From NCBI GenBank assembly GCA_027494115.1, contig JAOSJL010000001.1, positions 496,001 to 560,000 of the forward strand: 64,000 bases of DNA. Reading direction: 5' to 3'. The DNA is from Acidimicrobiia bacterium. Lineage in GTDB: Bacteria; Actinomycetota; Acidimicrobiia; IMCC26256; JAOSJL01. Numbering within the stretch: the stretch's first letter is position 1; each line of letters begins with the position of its first letter. The translations under genes and the position numbers were made by a program. Shown here piece by piece: positions 46,606 to 55,882 of this stretch. The notes beneath the pieces were generated by a model, which had not been told where the DNA came from, searched no databases, and worked only from the letters and a program-made list of their open reading frames with translations.

Positions 46606-48437
46606 TCCACGGTCACGGTCTTGGCGAGATTCCGCGGCTTGTCGACGTCACGCCCGCGCTCCTTGGCGAGGTGATAGGCGAAGAGTTGGAGTGCCACAGT
46701 GTCGACCGCGGGCGAGAACAGTTCGATGGTGGACGGCACCCACAGCACGTGGTCGGCGAGCCCCGCCGCGGTGTCGTCGCCGTCGTTGGCCACGAGCACG
46801 ATGGTCGCTCCCCGCGTACGCATCTCCGAGATGTTTCCGAGCACCTTGGCGTAGACGTGCGAGCGGGTCGCCACACCGACGACGACGGTTCCCGGTTCGA
46901 TCAGCGCGATGGGGCCGTGCTTCATCTCGCCGCCCGGATAGGCCTCGGCGCGCGCGTAGCTGATCTCCTTGAGCTTCAGTGCGCCCTCCATCGCCACGGG
47001 GTATCCCACGCCGCGGCCGAGGAAGAAGAAGTCCCTGACGTCGACCAGTTCGTGGGCGACCGGGTGGATGTCGTCACTGCGGCCGATCACCGTCTCGATA
47101 CGTGAAGGAATCTCACACAGCTCCGCGAGCAGATCGCGCGCCTCGCTCGTGTAGCGGGTTCCCCGCAGGCCGGCCAGATACAGCGCCAGCAGCTCGAGCG
47201 CCACCACCTGGGCCAGGTGCGTCTTCGTGGCGGCGACGCCGATCTCCGGCCCCGCGTGCGTGTAGAGGACGGCGTCGGCGAGGCGTGCCATGCTCGAATC
47301 GACGACGTTGGTGACCGCGATGATGCGGGCGTCCCAGCGCTTGGCGTACTTCATCGCCTCGATCGTGTCGGCGGTTTCTCCCGACTGGCTCACCCCGACC
47401 ACGAGCGTGCGGGTGTCGACCACGGGGTCCCGGTAGCGAAACTCGGACGCGATGTCGATCTCGCACGGCAGACGGGTCCAGTGCTCCAGGGCGTACTTGG
47501 CGACCATCGCTGCGTGGTAGCTGGTACCACATCCGACCAGGAACACCTTGTCGACCGCCCGCAACTCGTCCTCGGAGAGCCGCAACTCGTCGAGCATGAG
47601 CTCCCCGCTCGGCGCGGTCCGTCCGCTCAACGTGTCCCTGACGGCCGCCGGCTGCTCGTGGATCTCCTTGAGCATGAAATCCTCGTAACCGCCCTTCTCG
47701 GCCTGCTCGACGTCCCAGGTGATGGTGCGGAGCTCGGGGGTGAGTTCGGTGCCGTCGAGATCGGTGATGCGCACCGAACCCGGACGCAGCTCGACGACCT
47801 GGTCGTCGTCGACGACGAGGACCTCGCGGGTGTGAGGCAACAGAGCCGGGATGTCGGACGCCACGAACGCCGCCTCGTCGGCCACCCCCGCCACGAGTGG
47901 CGACACGCGCCGGGCAGCCACGATGAGACCGGGATCGTCGGCGTGCACCACGGCCACAGCGAAGCTCCCGTCAGCGCTGTGGAGCAGCGATCGGACGGCG
48001 TCGGCGAGGCTTCGTCCTTCGGCCAGCTCATCGGCGACGAGGTGTGCCAGAACCTCGGTGTCGGTTTCGGAGCGGAACTCGTGCCCACTCGCTTCGAGCT
48101 CCTCGCGCAGCTCCAGGAAATTCTCGACGATGCCGTTGTGCACGATCGCCAGATCCCCGGAGCCGTCTGTCTGGGGATGGGCGTTGCGTTCCGACGGTCG
48201 CCCGTGGGTGGCCCAACGGGTGTGACCGATTCCTGTGGTGGCGTCTGCCGGCGCGTCACCCACGGCGCCAGTGAGCTCGGCGAGCTTGCCCGAGCGACGT
48301 CGCAGCCACAGCCCGTCGCCGGGAACCTGGAGCGCCACCCCCGCGGAGTCGTAACCGCGGTACTCGAGAGAGGCGAGACCGTCGAGGAGGACGGGCAGAG
48401 CCGCGTCAGACCCCGTGAAACCAACGATGCCACACAC
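46602..48437 (-). CDS. glmS: Glucosamine-6-phosphate synthase (glutamine-hydrolysing)
   Basis: 611 residues. Cys2 at MCGIVGF is the glutaminase nucleophile; TRWATHGRPSERNAHPQ and HNGIVENF belong to this N-terminal GATase domain (1-240). The C-terminal SIS isomerase part has GCGTSYHAAMVAKYALE, SQSGETADTIEAMKYAK and VGYPVAMEGALKLKEISY, PGGEMKHGPIAL. It makes glucosamine-6-phosphate, the first amino sugar of peptidoglycan. glmM, whose product pathway continues from it, is 10 bases upstream, acpS overlaps it by four bases. Confidence 0.97.
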   Translation of the reverse strand: MCGIVGFTGSDAALPVLLDGLASLEYRGYDSAGVALQVPGDGLWLRRRSGKLAELTGAVGDAPADATTGIGHTRWATHGRPSERNAHPQTDGSGDLAIVHNGIVENFLELREELEASGHEFRSETDTEVLAHLVADELAEGRSLADAVRSLLHSADGSFAVAVVHADDPGLIVAARRVSPLVAGVADEAAFVASDIPALLPHTREVLVVDDDQVVELRPGSVRITDLDGTELTPELRTITWDVEQAEKGGYEDFMLKEIHEQPAAVRDTLSGRTAPSGELMLDELRLSEDELRAVDKVFLVGCGTSYHAAMVAKYALEHWTRLPCEIDIASEFRYRDPVVDTRTLVVGVSQSGETADTIEAMKYAKRWDARIIAVTNVVDSSMARLADAVLYTHAGPEIGVAATKTHLAQVVALELLALYLAGLRGTRYTSEARDLLAELCEIPSRIETVIGRSDDIHPVAHELVDVRDFFFLGRGVGYPVAMEGALKLKEISYARAEAYPGGEMKHGPIALIEPGTVVVGVATRSHVYAKVLGNISEMRTRGATIVLVANDGDDTAAGLADHVLWVPSTIELFSPAVDTVALQLFAYHLAKERGRDVDKPRNLAKTVTVE

Positions 48438-48447
48438 GACGTTGAGT

Positions 48448-49827
48448 CTACGACTCCCCTTGCTCTTCCCCCTGTGCTACTTCGGAGATCCGGAGGTGAG
48501 CCGCCAGCGACGACTCCAGACGTCGAGCAACGGCGTTCGCCACGTCGATCTCGGTCGCCTCGACCATGATCCGCACGACGGGCTCAGTGCCGGACGCGCG
48601 CACGAGGATCCGACCGTCGTCGGCCAGCTCGGCTTCGGCGACATGCACGTCGTTCCAGAAGCCCTCCGAAACGTCGAGGTCCTCGGTGGACTCGACGGCG
48701 ACGTTCGTCAGGATCTGCGGGAGCTTCACGACGACGTCGGCGAGGTCTCCGAGGCTCCTCCCGCTGCGACACACGACGTCGAGGAGCATGAGGGCGGTGA
48801 GAGTGCCGTCGCCGGTCGACGCGTGCTCGGAGAAGATCACGTGCCCGGACTGTTCGCCCCCGAGAGCGAGGCCCTGGTCCTCCATGGCGCTGAGCACGTG
48901 GCGATCCCCGACGGGTGTCTCCACGATCGTGATCCCCTCCGCCGCCAATGCACGCCGAAGACCGAGATTCGCCATGACCGTCGTGGCGATCGCCCGTCCC
49001 GGCAGCGCGTCGCGGGCCGCGAGGTCGAAGGCGGTGATGGCCAGAATGTGGTCGCCATCGCGCAGGGCGCCGTTCTCGTCGACAGCCACACAGCGATCCG
49101 CGTCACCGTCGAAGGCGAACCCGGCATCCGCACGGTTCTCGACAACCGCTCGCTGGAGCTGTTCGGGAGCCGTGGAACCACAACCGTCGTTGATGTTGAG
49201 GCCGTCGGGATCAACGCCGATCGTGGAGACATCGGCACCGAGTCGCTCGAAGACCGCGGGTGCCGTGCGCGACGCTGCGCCGTTGCCGCAATCGAGCACG
49301 ACACGCCGACCGTCGAAACGGCGCCCCTCGAGTGTCTCGACGAGGTGATCGACGTACTGCCGCGCGGCGTCGGGCCCGGCGAGCGACGTGCCCACCGCAG
49401 CACCCACAGGCTCCTGCTCGTCGACGGCACGTCCGAGAACCGTCACGAGCTCGGTCTCGATACGGCGCTCCAACTCGTCGGGAAGCTTGCGGCCCCCGGC
49501 GGCAAAGATCTTGATGCCGTTGTCGGCGAAGGGGTTGTGGCTAGCCGAGATCATGGCCGCGGGAGCGTCGCTCTCCCGGGAGGCGTGAGCCAGGCCGGGA
49601 GTCGGCAGGACGCCGAGCGAGACGACAGTGCCCCCCTCCCCGCACACACCCGCGGTGAGCGCGGCCTCGAGCATCGGGCCGGAGCGCCGTGTGTCGCTGG
49701 CGACCAGGAGTGGGCGGTCCGCCCCGAGTGCCCGCACCACCGCGCGACCGAGCGCCAGCACGAGCTCGGGAGTCAGATCACGGTTGGCGACCCCGCGAAC
49801 GCCGTCGGTACCGAACCGCAGCGACAT
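48448..49827 (-). CDS. glmM: Phosphoglucosamine mutase
   Basis: 459 residues. RFGTDGVRGVANRDLTPELV is the N-terminal signature; the phosphoserine loop is MISASHNPFADNGIK; metal-binding FDGDADRCVAVDENG; sugar-binding GGEQSGHVIF; and the phosphate-binding RASGTEPVVRIMVE near the C terminus. It converts glucosamine-6-phosphate to glucosamine-1-phosphate. It follows rpsI by 18 bases, glmS follows by 10; this ordering rpsI-glmM-glmS is characteristic of actinomycetes. Confidence 0.97.
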   Translation of the reverse strand: MSLRFGTDGVRGVANRDLTPELVLALGRAVVRALGADRPLLVASDTRRSGPMLEAALTAGVCGEGGTVVSLGVLPTPGLAHASRESDAPAAMISASHNPFADNGIKIFAAGGRKLPDELERRIETELVTVLGRAVDEQEPVGAAVGTSLAGPDAARQYVDHLVETLEGRRFDGRRVVLDCGNGAASRTAPAVFERLGADVSTIGVDPDGLNINDGCGSTAPEQLQRAVVENRADAGFAFDGDADRCVAVDENGALRDGDHILAITAFDLAARDALPGRAIATTVMANLGLRRALAAEGITIVETPVGDRHVLSAMEDQGLALGGEQSGHVIFSEHASTGDGTLTALMLLDVVCRSGRSLGDLADVVVKLPQILTNVAVESTEDLDVSEGFWNDVHVAEAELADDGRILVRASGTEPVVRIMVEATEIDVANAVARRLESSLAAHLRISEVAQGEEQGES

Positions 49828-49845
49828 GGTGCTCTCCGCCGGGGC

Positions 49846-50238
49846 TCAGCGCTTGCTGTACTGCGGCGCCTTGCGGGCCTTCTTGAGACCGTACTTGCGA
49901 CGCTCCTTCTCACGCGCGTCGCGGGTGAGAAGACCCTGCTTCTTCAACTCGGGTCGCTGCTCATCATCGAGAATCGACAGCGCGCGGGCGATGCCGAGTC
50001 GGACCGCACCGGCCTGACCGCTCACACCACCGCCACTCACGCTGGCGTCGATGTCGTAGACCTCGGCGGTTTCCGTGAGGCGCAACGGCTCACTGACCGT
50101 CATCTGCTGCACGAGCGTCGGGAAGTACTCCGTGTAGGACTTGCCGTTGATGGTCACGACACCCGTACCCGGGCGCACGCGGACGCGGGCGACGCTGCTC
50201 TTGCGACGTCCCGTGGACTGGATGAGCGGCTTCGACAC
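49846..50238 (-). CDS. rpsI: 30S ribosomal protein S9
   Basis: 130 residues, normal length. [17 protein letters not shown] at the N terminus, [19 protein letters not shown] in the middle and the basic end [20 protein letters not shown], whose terminal KR reaches the P-site tRNA. It follows rplM by 13 bases; the two are translated from one transcript. Confidence 0.97.
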   Translation of the reverse strand: MSKPLIQSTGRRKSSVARVRVRPGTGVVTINGKSYTEYFPTLVQQMTVSEPLRLTETAEVYDIDASVSGGGVSGQAGAVRLGIARALSILDDEQRPELKKQGLLTRDAREKERRKYGLKKARKAPQYSKR

Positions 50239-50251
50239 GTGGATCTCCTCG

Positions 50252-50713
50252 TCAGCCGGCGTTCGTGCCGGTCGTGCTGCCGCCGGGCAACACGCGGGTC
50301 TCGGGCTGCTGCGCAGCGTGCGGGTGGGCGGCGCCCGCGTAGACGCGCAGGTTTCGGAGCATGGAGCGTCCGAGACGGCTCTTCGGGAGCATCCCCTTGA
50401 CCGCCTTCTTGACGACCCTCGCGGGGTCGCGCTCGATCATGTGCTCGAGAGACTCACTGCGCAGACCACCCGGATACCCGGAGTGGCGGTGATAGATCTT
50501 CTGTTCCGCCTTGCGCAGAGTGACGTCGAGCTCGGACGCGTTGATCACGATGACGTGGTCGCCCCCCGCCGCGTGCGGAGCCCACGTGGGCTTGTGCTTG
50601 CCGCGCAGGAGCGTGGCGACCTCGGTGGCGACACGGCCGAGACGTGCCCCTCGGGCGTCGATGACATACCAGTCGCTGCTCAGATCGTCGGGCTTGGGGG
50701 TGTAGGTACGCAC
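50252..50713 (-). CDS. rplM: 50S ribosomal protein L13
   Basis: 153 residues from GTG 50713 ([18 protein letters not shown] ahead); the open frame to 50866 is not needed. [32 protein letters not shown] and [13 protein letters not shown] with [21 protein letters not shown] are conserved. The C terminus has a short [11 protein letters not shown] tail. This begins the long operon that runs through glmM, glmS and the tsa genes. Confidence 0.96.
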   Translation of the reverse strand: MRTYTPKPDDLSSDWYVIDARGARLGRVATEVATLLRGKHKPTWAPHAAGGDHVIVINASELDVTLRKAEQKIYHRHSGYPGGLRSESLEHMIERDPARVVKKAVKGMLPKSRLGRSMLRNLRVYAGAAHPHAAQQPETRVLPGGSTTGTNAG

Positions 50714-50887
50714 GCTGTCCTGTTCGATCTCGTGTTCGATCTCGTGAAACCGGTCGTCCGGCCGTTCTCGTGCCGCGCGACGCGTGAGGATGCCGCGAAG
50801 AGCACAACGCGGGACCGCATTCGAAACGGGCCCTTCAGGGTACCCGCGCCGACCGGATTCCGGCAATCGGACCGCTAACCTCGTCCC

Positions 50888-52432
50888 ATGGCCCCAGAGA
50901 ACCCCACGTCCACGATGACGACCCGGGAACCCGATCCGGCACTGCGGGAGCTCTCGGAGCAGGCGATCACGGCTCTGCGTGATCCGGCGGTGGCGCCGAG
51001 CGTCGAGATGGTGCTGCGGGTCGCCGACGGCCTCTACGAGGCCATCGCCCCCGACGGTCGAGTCCGCTTCGACCGGCCCGACGGGCCCGATGCCGAACCG
51101 TCGACCGTGACCGTGGAAGGGAGAAACCCCCTGGGCGACCGGTCCGTAGACCGCTTCGTGGGACTCGAAACGGAGCGGGGGTCACTGCATCCCGACCGCA
51201 CCACGAACTCCTATCCGCACGGCTACGACCAGGTGGCCCAACTCTTCGACCATGCCGCGGCTCCCGACCTGTGTGTCGTCCACTCCGCCGGGCACCACTG
51301 GCCCGAAAGCGGCGGTCACGTCGGCGAGCACGGGTCCCTCGACGTCATCCAGGCACGGGCCCCGTTCGTCGTCGCCGGTCGCGGAATCCGCCGTCACGGA
51401 ATGATCGACCGGTCGATCCGCCTCGTCGACGTCGGGCCCACCCTGGCCGAGCTGCTGGGCGTCGCACCCCACGACGACACCGGCGAGTTCCTCGCGGGAA
51501 CCGACGGAGTGGTCCGACACGAACTGCTCGACCCCCACGATGGGCGTCCGAAACACGTCGTGGGCTTCCTCTTCGACGGTGCCAATCCGAACGTCCTCTA
51601 CGACCTGGCCGCTTCCGGGGACGCCCCCAACGTGGCGCGCCTCATCGAGGCCGGGACCGCACTGCGATTCGGAGCGATGTCGGGCATGCCCACCGTGACG
51701 CTGGCGAACCACACGTCGATCCTGACGGGACGGCTCCCCGGACATCACGGTGTGCTGCACAATTCCTGGTACGACCGACGGATCGAGAAGTCGATCGAGA
51801 CCAACTCGCTGGCAACCTGGGCGTTCGCGATGCAGCACCTCGTCGAAGGGACCGAGACCCTCTTCGAGGCGATCAGGCGCACGTGGCCCGACACCTTCAC
51901 GGCAGCGGTCGACGAACCCTGCGACCGCGGAGCGGCCTACTCGACGTTCGACTTCTTCCGATCGGGCGACGTCCCCGAGATCTCCTCCGACACATCGGAG
52001 CTGCCGTACACGAACCCCGCGTATGCCACCTCGTCGCTCGGCTACGCCGCCTGGACGATCATCGACCACCAGGCTGTCGAACAGGCCGTCGGTATCTGGT
52101 CGGGCCGGTACCGCGACCAGAGCTATCCCCTTCCGCGGTTCATGTGGATCAACTTCACCGTCATCGATTCCGCCATGCACGAAGGAGGACCACACTCCGA
52201 CATCGCCGAAGCCGCCATCCGCGACACCGACGCCCGCCTCGGTGCCGTTCTGGACGCCGTCGAGAAGGCAGGTGTCTACGACGACACGGCCTTCGTCCTG
52301 CTCGCTGATCACGGTATGGAACAGACGAACCCGGGTGTCCGCAGTGACTGGGATGCCGTGTTGCGCGACGCCGAAGTGCCGGTCCGCAACGAAGCCTGCG
52401 GCTTCCTCTACCTGAACGAGCCAGCCACCTGA
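50888..52432 (+). CDS. Alkaline-phosphatase-superfamily phosphodiesterase with two lobes
   Basis: 514 residues. The C-terminal half (about 220-514) is a phosphodiesterase/nucleotide-pyrophosphatase domain: HVVGFLFDGANPNVLYDLA (metal Asp), MPTVTLANHTSILTGRLPGH (nucleophile Thr), and LLADHGMEQTNPG near the end. The N-terminal 200 residues hold GHHWPESGGHVGEHGSLDVI and ARAPFVVAGRGIRR with VDVGPTLAELLGV, which look like the C-terminal metal-binding half of another superfamily domain but without its first half. No signal peptide is seen. The likely substrate is a nucleotide or sugar-phosphate diester. The stop is in the first unit of the tandem repeat. Confidence 0.78.
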   Translation: MAPENPTSTMTTREPDPALRELSEQAITALRDPAVAPSVEMVLRVADGLYEAIAPDGRVRFDRPDGPDAEPSTVTVEGRNPLGDRSVDRFVGLETERGSLHPDRTTNSYPHGYDQVAQLFDHAAAPDLCVVHSAGHHWPESGGHVGEHGSLDVIQARAPFVVAGRGIRRHGMIDRSIRLVDVGPTLAELLGVAPHDDTGEFLAGTDGVVRHELLDPHDGRPKHVVGFLFDGANPNVLYDLAASGDAPNVARLIEAGTALRFGAMSGMPTVTLANHTSILTGRLPGHHGVLHNSWYDRRIEKSIETNSLATWAFAMQHLVEGTETLFEAIRRTWPDTFTAAVDEPCDRGAAYSTFDFFRSGDVPEISSDTSELPYTNPAYATSSLGYAAWTIIDHQAVEQAVGIWSGRYRDQSYPLPRFMWINFTVIDSAMHEGGPHSDIAEAAIRDTDARLGAVLDAVEKAGVYDDTAFVLLADHGMEQTNPGVRSDWDAVLRDAEVPVRNEACGFLYLNEPAT

Positions 52433-52733
52433 GCGCAGCTGAAACGCCTGACGGCGCGGCCCCGTGCCGAATCAGTGCTGCGCTCACCCCCGGAGGGGAG
52501 GAACCTGAGCGCAGCTGAAACGCCTGACGGCGCGGCCCCGTGCCGAATCAGTGCTGCGCTCACCCCCGGAGGGAGGAACCTGAGCGCAGCTGAAACGCCT
52601 GACTGCGCGGCCCCGTGCCGAATCAGTGCTGCGCTCACCCCCGGAGGGAGGAACCTGAGCGCAGCTGAAACGCCTGACGGCGCGGCCCCGTGCCGAATCA
52701 GTGCTGCGCTCACCCCCGGAGGGAGGAACCTGA
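52428..52733. repeat. Four tandem ~75-base units between convergent genes (repeat C)
   Basis: Units begin at 52428, 52504, 52579 and 52654, the first 76 bases and the others 75, nearly identical. Each has GAGCGCAGC ... GCTGCGCTC (9-bp stem, for example 52431-52439 with 52477-52485), an inner GC-rich palindrome near CGGCGCGGCCCCGTGCCG, and the tail GGAGGGAGGAACCTGA. The phosphodiesterase stop TGA is in the first unit. This fills the 313-base gap before the ferritin-VIT gene. No spacers, so not a CRISPR. Confidence 0.92.
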
Positions 52734-52745
52734 ACTCGCGGGTGT

Positions 52746-53879
52746 TCACCCGCCTATCGCGGTTCCGATCAGGAACGTCGCTGTCGCCGCGCCTCCACCT
52801 ATCGCCACCATGCGCAGGCCCGACACGACGGCGTTACGACCGGTGAAGATCGAGATCAGGGAGCCGACGCAGAAGAGAGCGACACCCGAGAGCATCGCGG
52901 CCATGACGAATGCCGGGTCACCCGAGCTGAATATGTAGGGCAACACGGGGATCAACGCACCGATGCTGAACGACAAGAAGGAAGAAATCGCCGCCATCCA
53001 GGCCGAGGGGAGATCGCCGGGCGTGATACCGAGCTCCTCGCGGGCCATCACGTCGAGCGCCACGTCCTCGTCTTCCATGATGCGCTCGGCGAGTACTCGT
53101 GCCTCGTCCTCGCTCAGGCCACGCGCACGGTAGATCGTCTCCAGCTCTTCGAACTCCTCTTCGGGGAAGTAACGGATCTCGAGACGTTCGACCTCGAGCT
53201 CCCGTTCGTAGAGCTCCGACTGAGCGCGCACCGACACCCACTCGCCGGCGGCCATCGAACACGCACCCGCCACGAGGCCCGCCATGCCGGCCAGAAGGAT
53301 GAAGGACTCGTCGGAGGTTCCCCCGGCCACGCCGAGAACGAGCGACAGGTTGGACACGAGACCGTCGTTCGCCCCGAACACGAGCGGACGCAACGGTCCG
53401 CCGACGCCGATCCGGTGACGCCCTTCAGCGGCGGCGATCGCCGCACCGACACCGCTGTCGCCGTGGAGCCCGGCGACGAGACGACCGTGCGCGACCTCCT
53501 CGTCGACGAGCTCGTCGGGGATATCGGCGTCGTCGCGGTAGCGGCGGACCTCCTCGGCCTCCATGCGCGCCACGAACGGCAGAATCCGCTTGACCCCGAT
53601 GAGGTGCGCGGCCGCTCCGAGAGCCCGGACCCGAAAGGGGGTCCTGTAACGGGGTTTGTCGGCCCCCGACTCCTCGAGGAGCGTCGCCCAGTAGGCGGCG
53701 TGCTCGTCTTCGGTGACCGCGATCGCCCGGAGCTCGTCCGCGAGCTCCGTGGTTCGTGAACCGGCGAGGCGACGGTACAACTCGGCGGCCGCCATCTCGT
53801 CGAGCCACAGCTCGCCGTAGCGCTCTGCGAGCTCCGACTCGCGCTCCTCGGGTTCTTCGGTTGCCTGATTCTCCGACAC
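52746..53879 (-). CDS. Ferritin-like plus VIT iron transporter fusion
   Basis: 377 residues. N-terminal ferritin-like helices (about 15-140): LWLDEMAAAELYRRLA, VTEDEHAAYWATLLE, and ARMEAEEVRRYRDD, with Glu/His metal ligands. C-terminal VIT1 domain (about 160-377): VFGANDGLVSNLSLVLGVAG, ACSMAAGEWVSVRAQSELYE, and the last helices from WMAAISSFLSFSIGALIPVLP with GRNAVVSGLRMVAIGGGAA. This is the erythrin-VIT (MbfA) type, which exports iron or manganese from the cytoplasm, the ferritin part sensing or collecting the metal. Confidence 0.88.
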   Translation of the reverse strand: MSENQATEEPEERESELAERYGELWLDEMAAAELYRRLAGSRTTELADELRAIAVTEDEHAAYWATLLEESGADKPRYRTPFRVRALGAAAHLIGVKRILPFVARMEAEEVRRYRDDADIPDELVDEEVAHGRLVAGLHGDSGVGAAIAAAEGRHRIGVGGPLRPLVFGANDGLVSNLSLVLGVAGGTSDESFILLAGMAGLVAGACSMAAGEWVSVRAQSELYERELEVERLEIRYFPEEEFEELETIYRARGLSEDEARVLAERIMEDEDVALDVMAREELGITPGDLPSAWMAAISSFLSFSIGALIPVLPYIFSSGDPAFVMAAMLSGVALFCVGSLISIFTGRNAVVSGLRMVAIGGGAATATFLIGTAIGG

Positions 53880-53936
53880 GAGATCAGACTACGAGCGGGT
53901 ACCCTCGCCGCGCCGACCGGAACGAAGGAACGAGCA

Positions 53937-54641
53937 GTGAAGGTGCGAGTCGCGACGGGCCTGTTGGTGGCCGGGGTCCTCGCCCTGACCGCGTGCACCA
54001 CCGGGGACGACGGGCAGAGCGAGGATCCTCCCACGCCCGAACCGCCCCCCGCGGCGACCCGCGACGAGTTCGCGGCACTCCTCGAGACCTCGCAGGACTC
54101 GGAAGTGCGCGTCACGTACCGCTTCGAGGACGGAACCGCCGAGCCGACCGAGACCGAGGAGATCATCTTCTCGCAGAGTCCTCCGCGCGTTGCCGTACGC
54201 ACCAAGAACGGGGTTGTCATCGACAACGGCGATGGCAGTCTCGCGAGTTGCACGGAAGGCGACGAACCCGTGTGCGTACGTCTCCCCGGCGTCGGCGACG
54301 CAAGCCAGGGACTTCTCAGCGGGTTCCTCGGCGTGTTCGCGTCGCTCGTCTTCGACGATTCTCCGTCCGACCTCGCGGGCTACACCCCCGAGGACGGTCG
54401 AGTCATCGCAGATCGATCCGCTGTGTGCGCGGCCTATGCCACGACTCCCGTCACCGTCTCTCCCACCGCGGGGGAAGTCCGCCTCACCGAGTGTGTCGAC
54501 GCCGACATGGGTGTCGCACTTCTCCTGGTGGCCGAGAACGAGGAAGGAACCATCGTTCGTCTCGAAGCACTCGAGGTCGACACACCCGAAGCGACGGACT
54601 TCGAGGCTCCCGCGCCGGTGGACGCAACGCCCGGCGCATAG
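53937..54641 (+). CDS. Lipoprotein of unknown function
   Basis: 234 residues from GTG 53937 (AAGGA upstream). Lipobox LALTAC gives lipidated Cys at about residue 20; a Pro/Glu-rich linker follows. The domain (about 40-234) is beta-rich: VRVTYRFEDGTAEPTETEEI, a Cys pair SCTEGDEPVCVRLPG that probably forms a disulfide, and a second CAAYAT...ECVDADMG pair. No family is recognised. It is 10 bases ahead of the next lipoprotein gene and convergent with nothing; the VIT gene is divergent. Confidence 0.75.
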   Translation: MKVRVATGLLVAGVLALTACTTGDDGQSEDPPTPEPPPAATRDEFAALLETSQDSEVRVTYRFEDGTAEPTETEEIIFSQSPPRVAVRTKNGVVIDNGDGSLASCTEGDEPVCVRLPGVGDASQGLLSGFLGVFASLVFDDSPSDLAGYTPEDGRVIADRSAVCAAYATTPVTVSPTAGEVRLTECVDADMGVALLLVAENEEGTIVRLEALEVDTPEATDFEAPAPVDATPGA

Positions 54642-54651
54642 GATCCTGGTC

Positions 54652-55188
54652 ATGCGACGAAGCCTGTTCGCGGGGACAGCCGTTCTCGCTCTGTTCGTCT
54701 TCGCGGCCTGCGGCGGCGACGGCGACTCCACGACGACCCCCGAAGACGGTGGCGAGGGCTCGGTCGGCATCACCGGAGAGGGCGGTGGCACGATCGAACT
54801 CAGCGACGAGGACGGCGGCGGCTCGGTCACGATCGGCGGCGGAGAGGTGCCCTCCGACTTTCCCGACGACATCCCGCTTCCCGACGACTTCGAGGTCACG
54901 GCCGCGTTCTCCGGGAACGAGACGGGTGACCTCGCCGCCAACGTGTCGGGTGTGACCGCCGAAGCGGTCGACGACCTCCAGTCGATGTACGAACAGGCGC
55001 TTCCCGACGCCGGCTACACGATCACGTCCAACAGCACCTCCGAGGTGAACGGGGCGGAAACCACAGCCATCACGTTCGAAGGCAACGGGATCGCGGCCGG
55101 CACGGTGTCGATCTCGGCCCAGGACTTCAGCGGTGAGAACAGTGACAAGAACTCACTCTCCGTTGCCTACGGTGCCGCAAGCCCCTAG
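54652..55188 (+). CDS. DIPLPDDF-family lipoprotein 1
   Basis: 178 residues from ATG 54652. Lipobox LFVFAAC near residue 19, then a Gly/Asp/Glu-rich spacer (GGTIELSDEDGGGSV) and the shared core GGGEVPSDFPDDIPLPDDFE. The rest is a small beta domain ending DFSGENSDKNSLSVAYG. The distinct upstream sequence and the lower identity separate it from the next two paralogues, but the core motif, spacing and overall length are the same. Function unknown; surface lipid-anchored. Confidence 0.8.
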   Translation: MRRSLFAGTAVLALFVFAACGGDGDSTTTPEDGGEGSVGITGEGGGTIELSDEDGGGSVTIGGGEVPSDFPDDIPLPDDFEVTAAFSGNETGDLAANVSGVTAEAVDDLQSMYEQALPDAGYTITSNSTSEVNGAETTAITFEGNGIAAGTVSISAQDFSGENSDKNSLSVAYGAASP

Positions 55189-55278
55189 GATCTGCGGATC
55201 AGGCGCGTCGCTGAGAGGCTGCTCGTTCGCAACAGGGCGTACGATGATGTGTCGATCGAACGAACAACGGGAGAGATG

Positions 55279-55815
55279 ATGCGACGGACGGCAGTTCTGG
55301 TGATGCTCGGAGCGCTGGCCATCGTGGCCCTCGCGGCCTGCGGTAGCGACGACGGCAAGATCTCGATCGACACCCCCGAGGGCAACGTCGAGGTCGACCC
55401 CGACGGCAACGGCGGCTCCGTCGAATTCTCGGGGCCCGACGGCGAGGGCGGATCCGTCAACATCGGCGGCGGCGAGGTCCCCGACGACTTCCCCGACGAC
55501 ATCCCCCTTCCCGACGACTTCGAGGTGACGTCGTCGGTCAGCGGTGGAGACGGAGACGGCATCGCGGCCGCGTCGGTCACGGGGTTGAGCGGCGAGTCCT
55601 TCGACGACCTGGTGAGCATGTACGAGGACGGCATTCCCGACGCCGGCTACGACGTCACGAGCAGCGGCTCCACCAACGTCAACGGGAGCGACACCTTCAC
55701 GATGGGGTTCGACGGCAACGGAGTGGACGGCGGCGCGCTCAGCGTCTCGTCGGACGACTACCTCTCGGATGACAGCGACAAGCGTTTGATCACGATCACC
55801 CTCGGAACCAACTGA
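55279..55815 (+). CDS. DIPLPDDF-family lipoprotein 2
   Basis: 178 residues from the second ATG at 55279 (ATG 55276 also possible; GGGAG spaced better from 55279). The N-terminal half, including MRRTAVLVMLGALAIVALAAC (lipobox LAAC) and IDTPEGNVEVDPDGNGGSV, is nearly identical in DNA sequence to the next gene, a recent tandem duplication that includes 15 bases of leader. Core GGGEVPDDFPDDIPLPDDFE, then LSGESFDDLVSMYEDGIPDA. The C-terminal halves differ more. Confidence 0.82.
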   Translation: MRRTAVLVMLGALAIVALAACGSDDGKISIDTPEGNVEVDPDGNGGSVEFSGPDGEGGSVNIGGGEVPDDFPDDIPLPDDFEVTSSVSGGDGDGIAAASVTGLSGESFDDLVSMYEDGIPDAGYDVTSSGSTNVNGSDTFTMGFDGNGVDGGALSVSSDDYLSDDSDKRLITITLGTN

Positions 55816-55882
55816 CCTGGGCGCGAAACAATCCGGGGTACCATGCGGGCCGGCGACGATCGATCGAGGAACGGGAGAGATG

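Noticed and set aside
48415-50400. Long plus-strand open frame (661 codons) opposite glmM and rpsI
   Set aside because: Antisense shadow of high-GC coding on the minus strand, with His/Asp/Val-rich non-protein-like composition.
52428-52733. Possible CRISPR array
   Set aside because: Units are contiguous, identical throughout and lack unique spacers; no cas genes are present.
52408-52846. Open frames on both strands through the 75-base repeats, giving repeat-rich proteins
   Set aside because: They arise because the unit length is a multiple of three; no start signals, no homology-like content, and the repeats are in the gap between two convergent genes.
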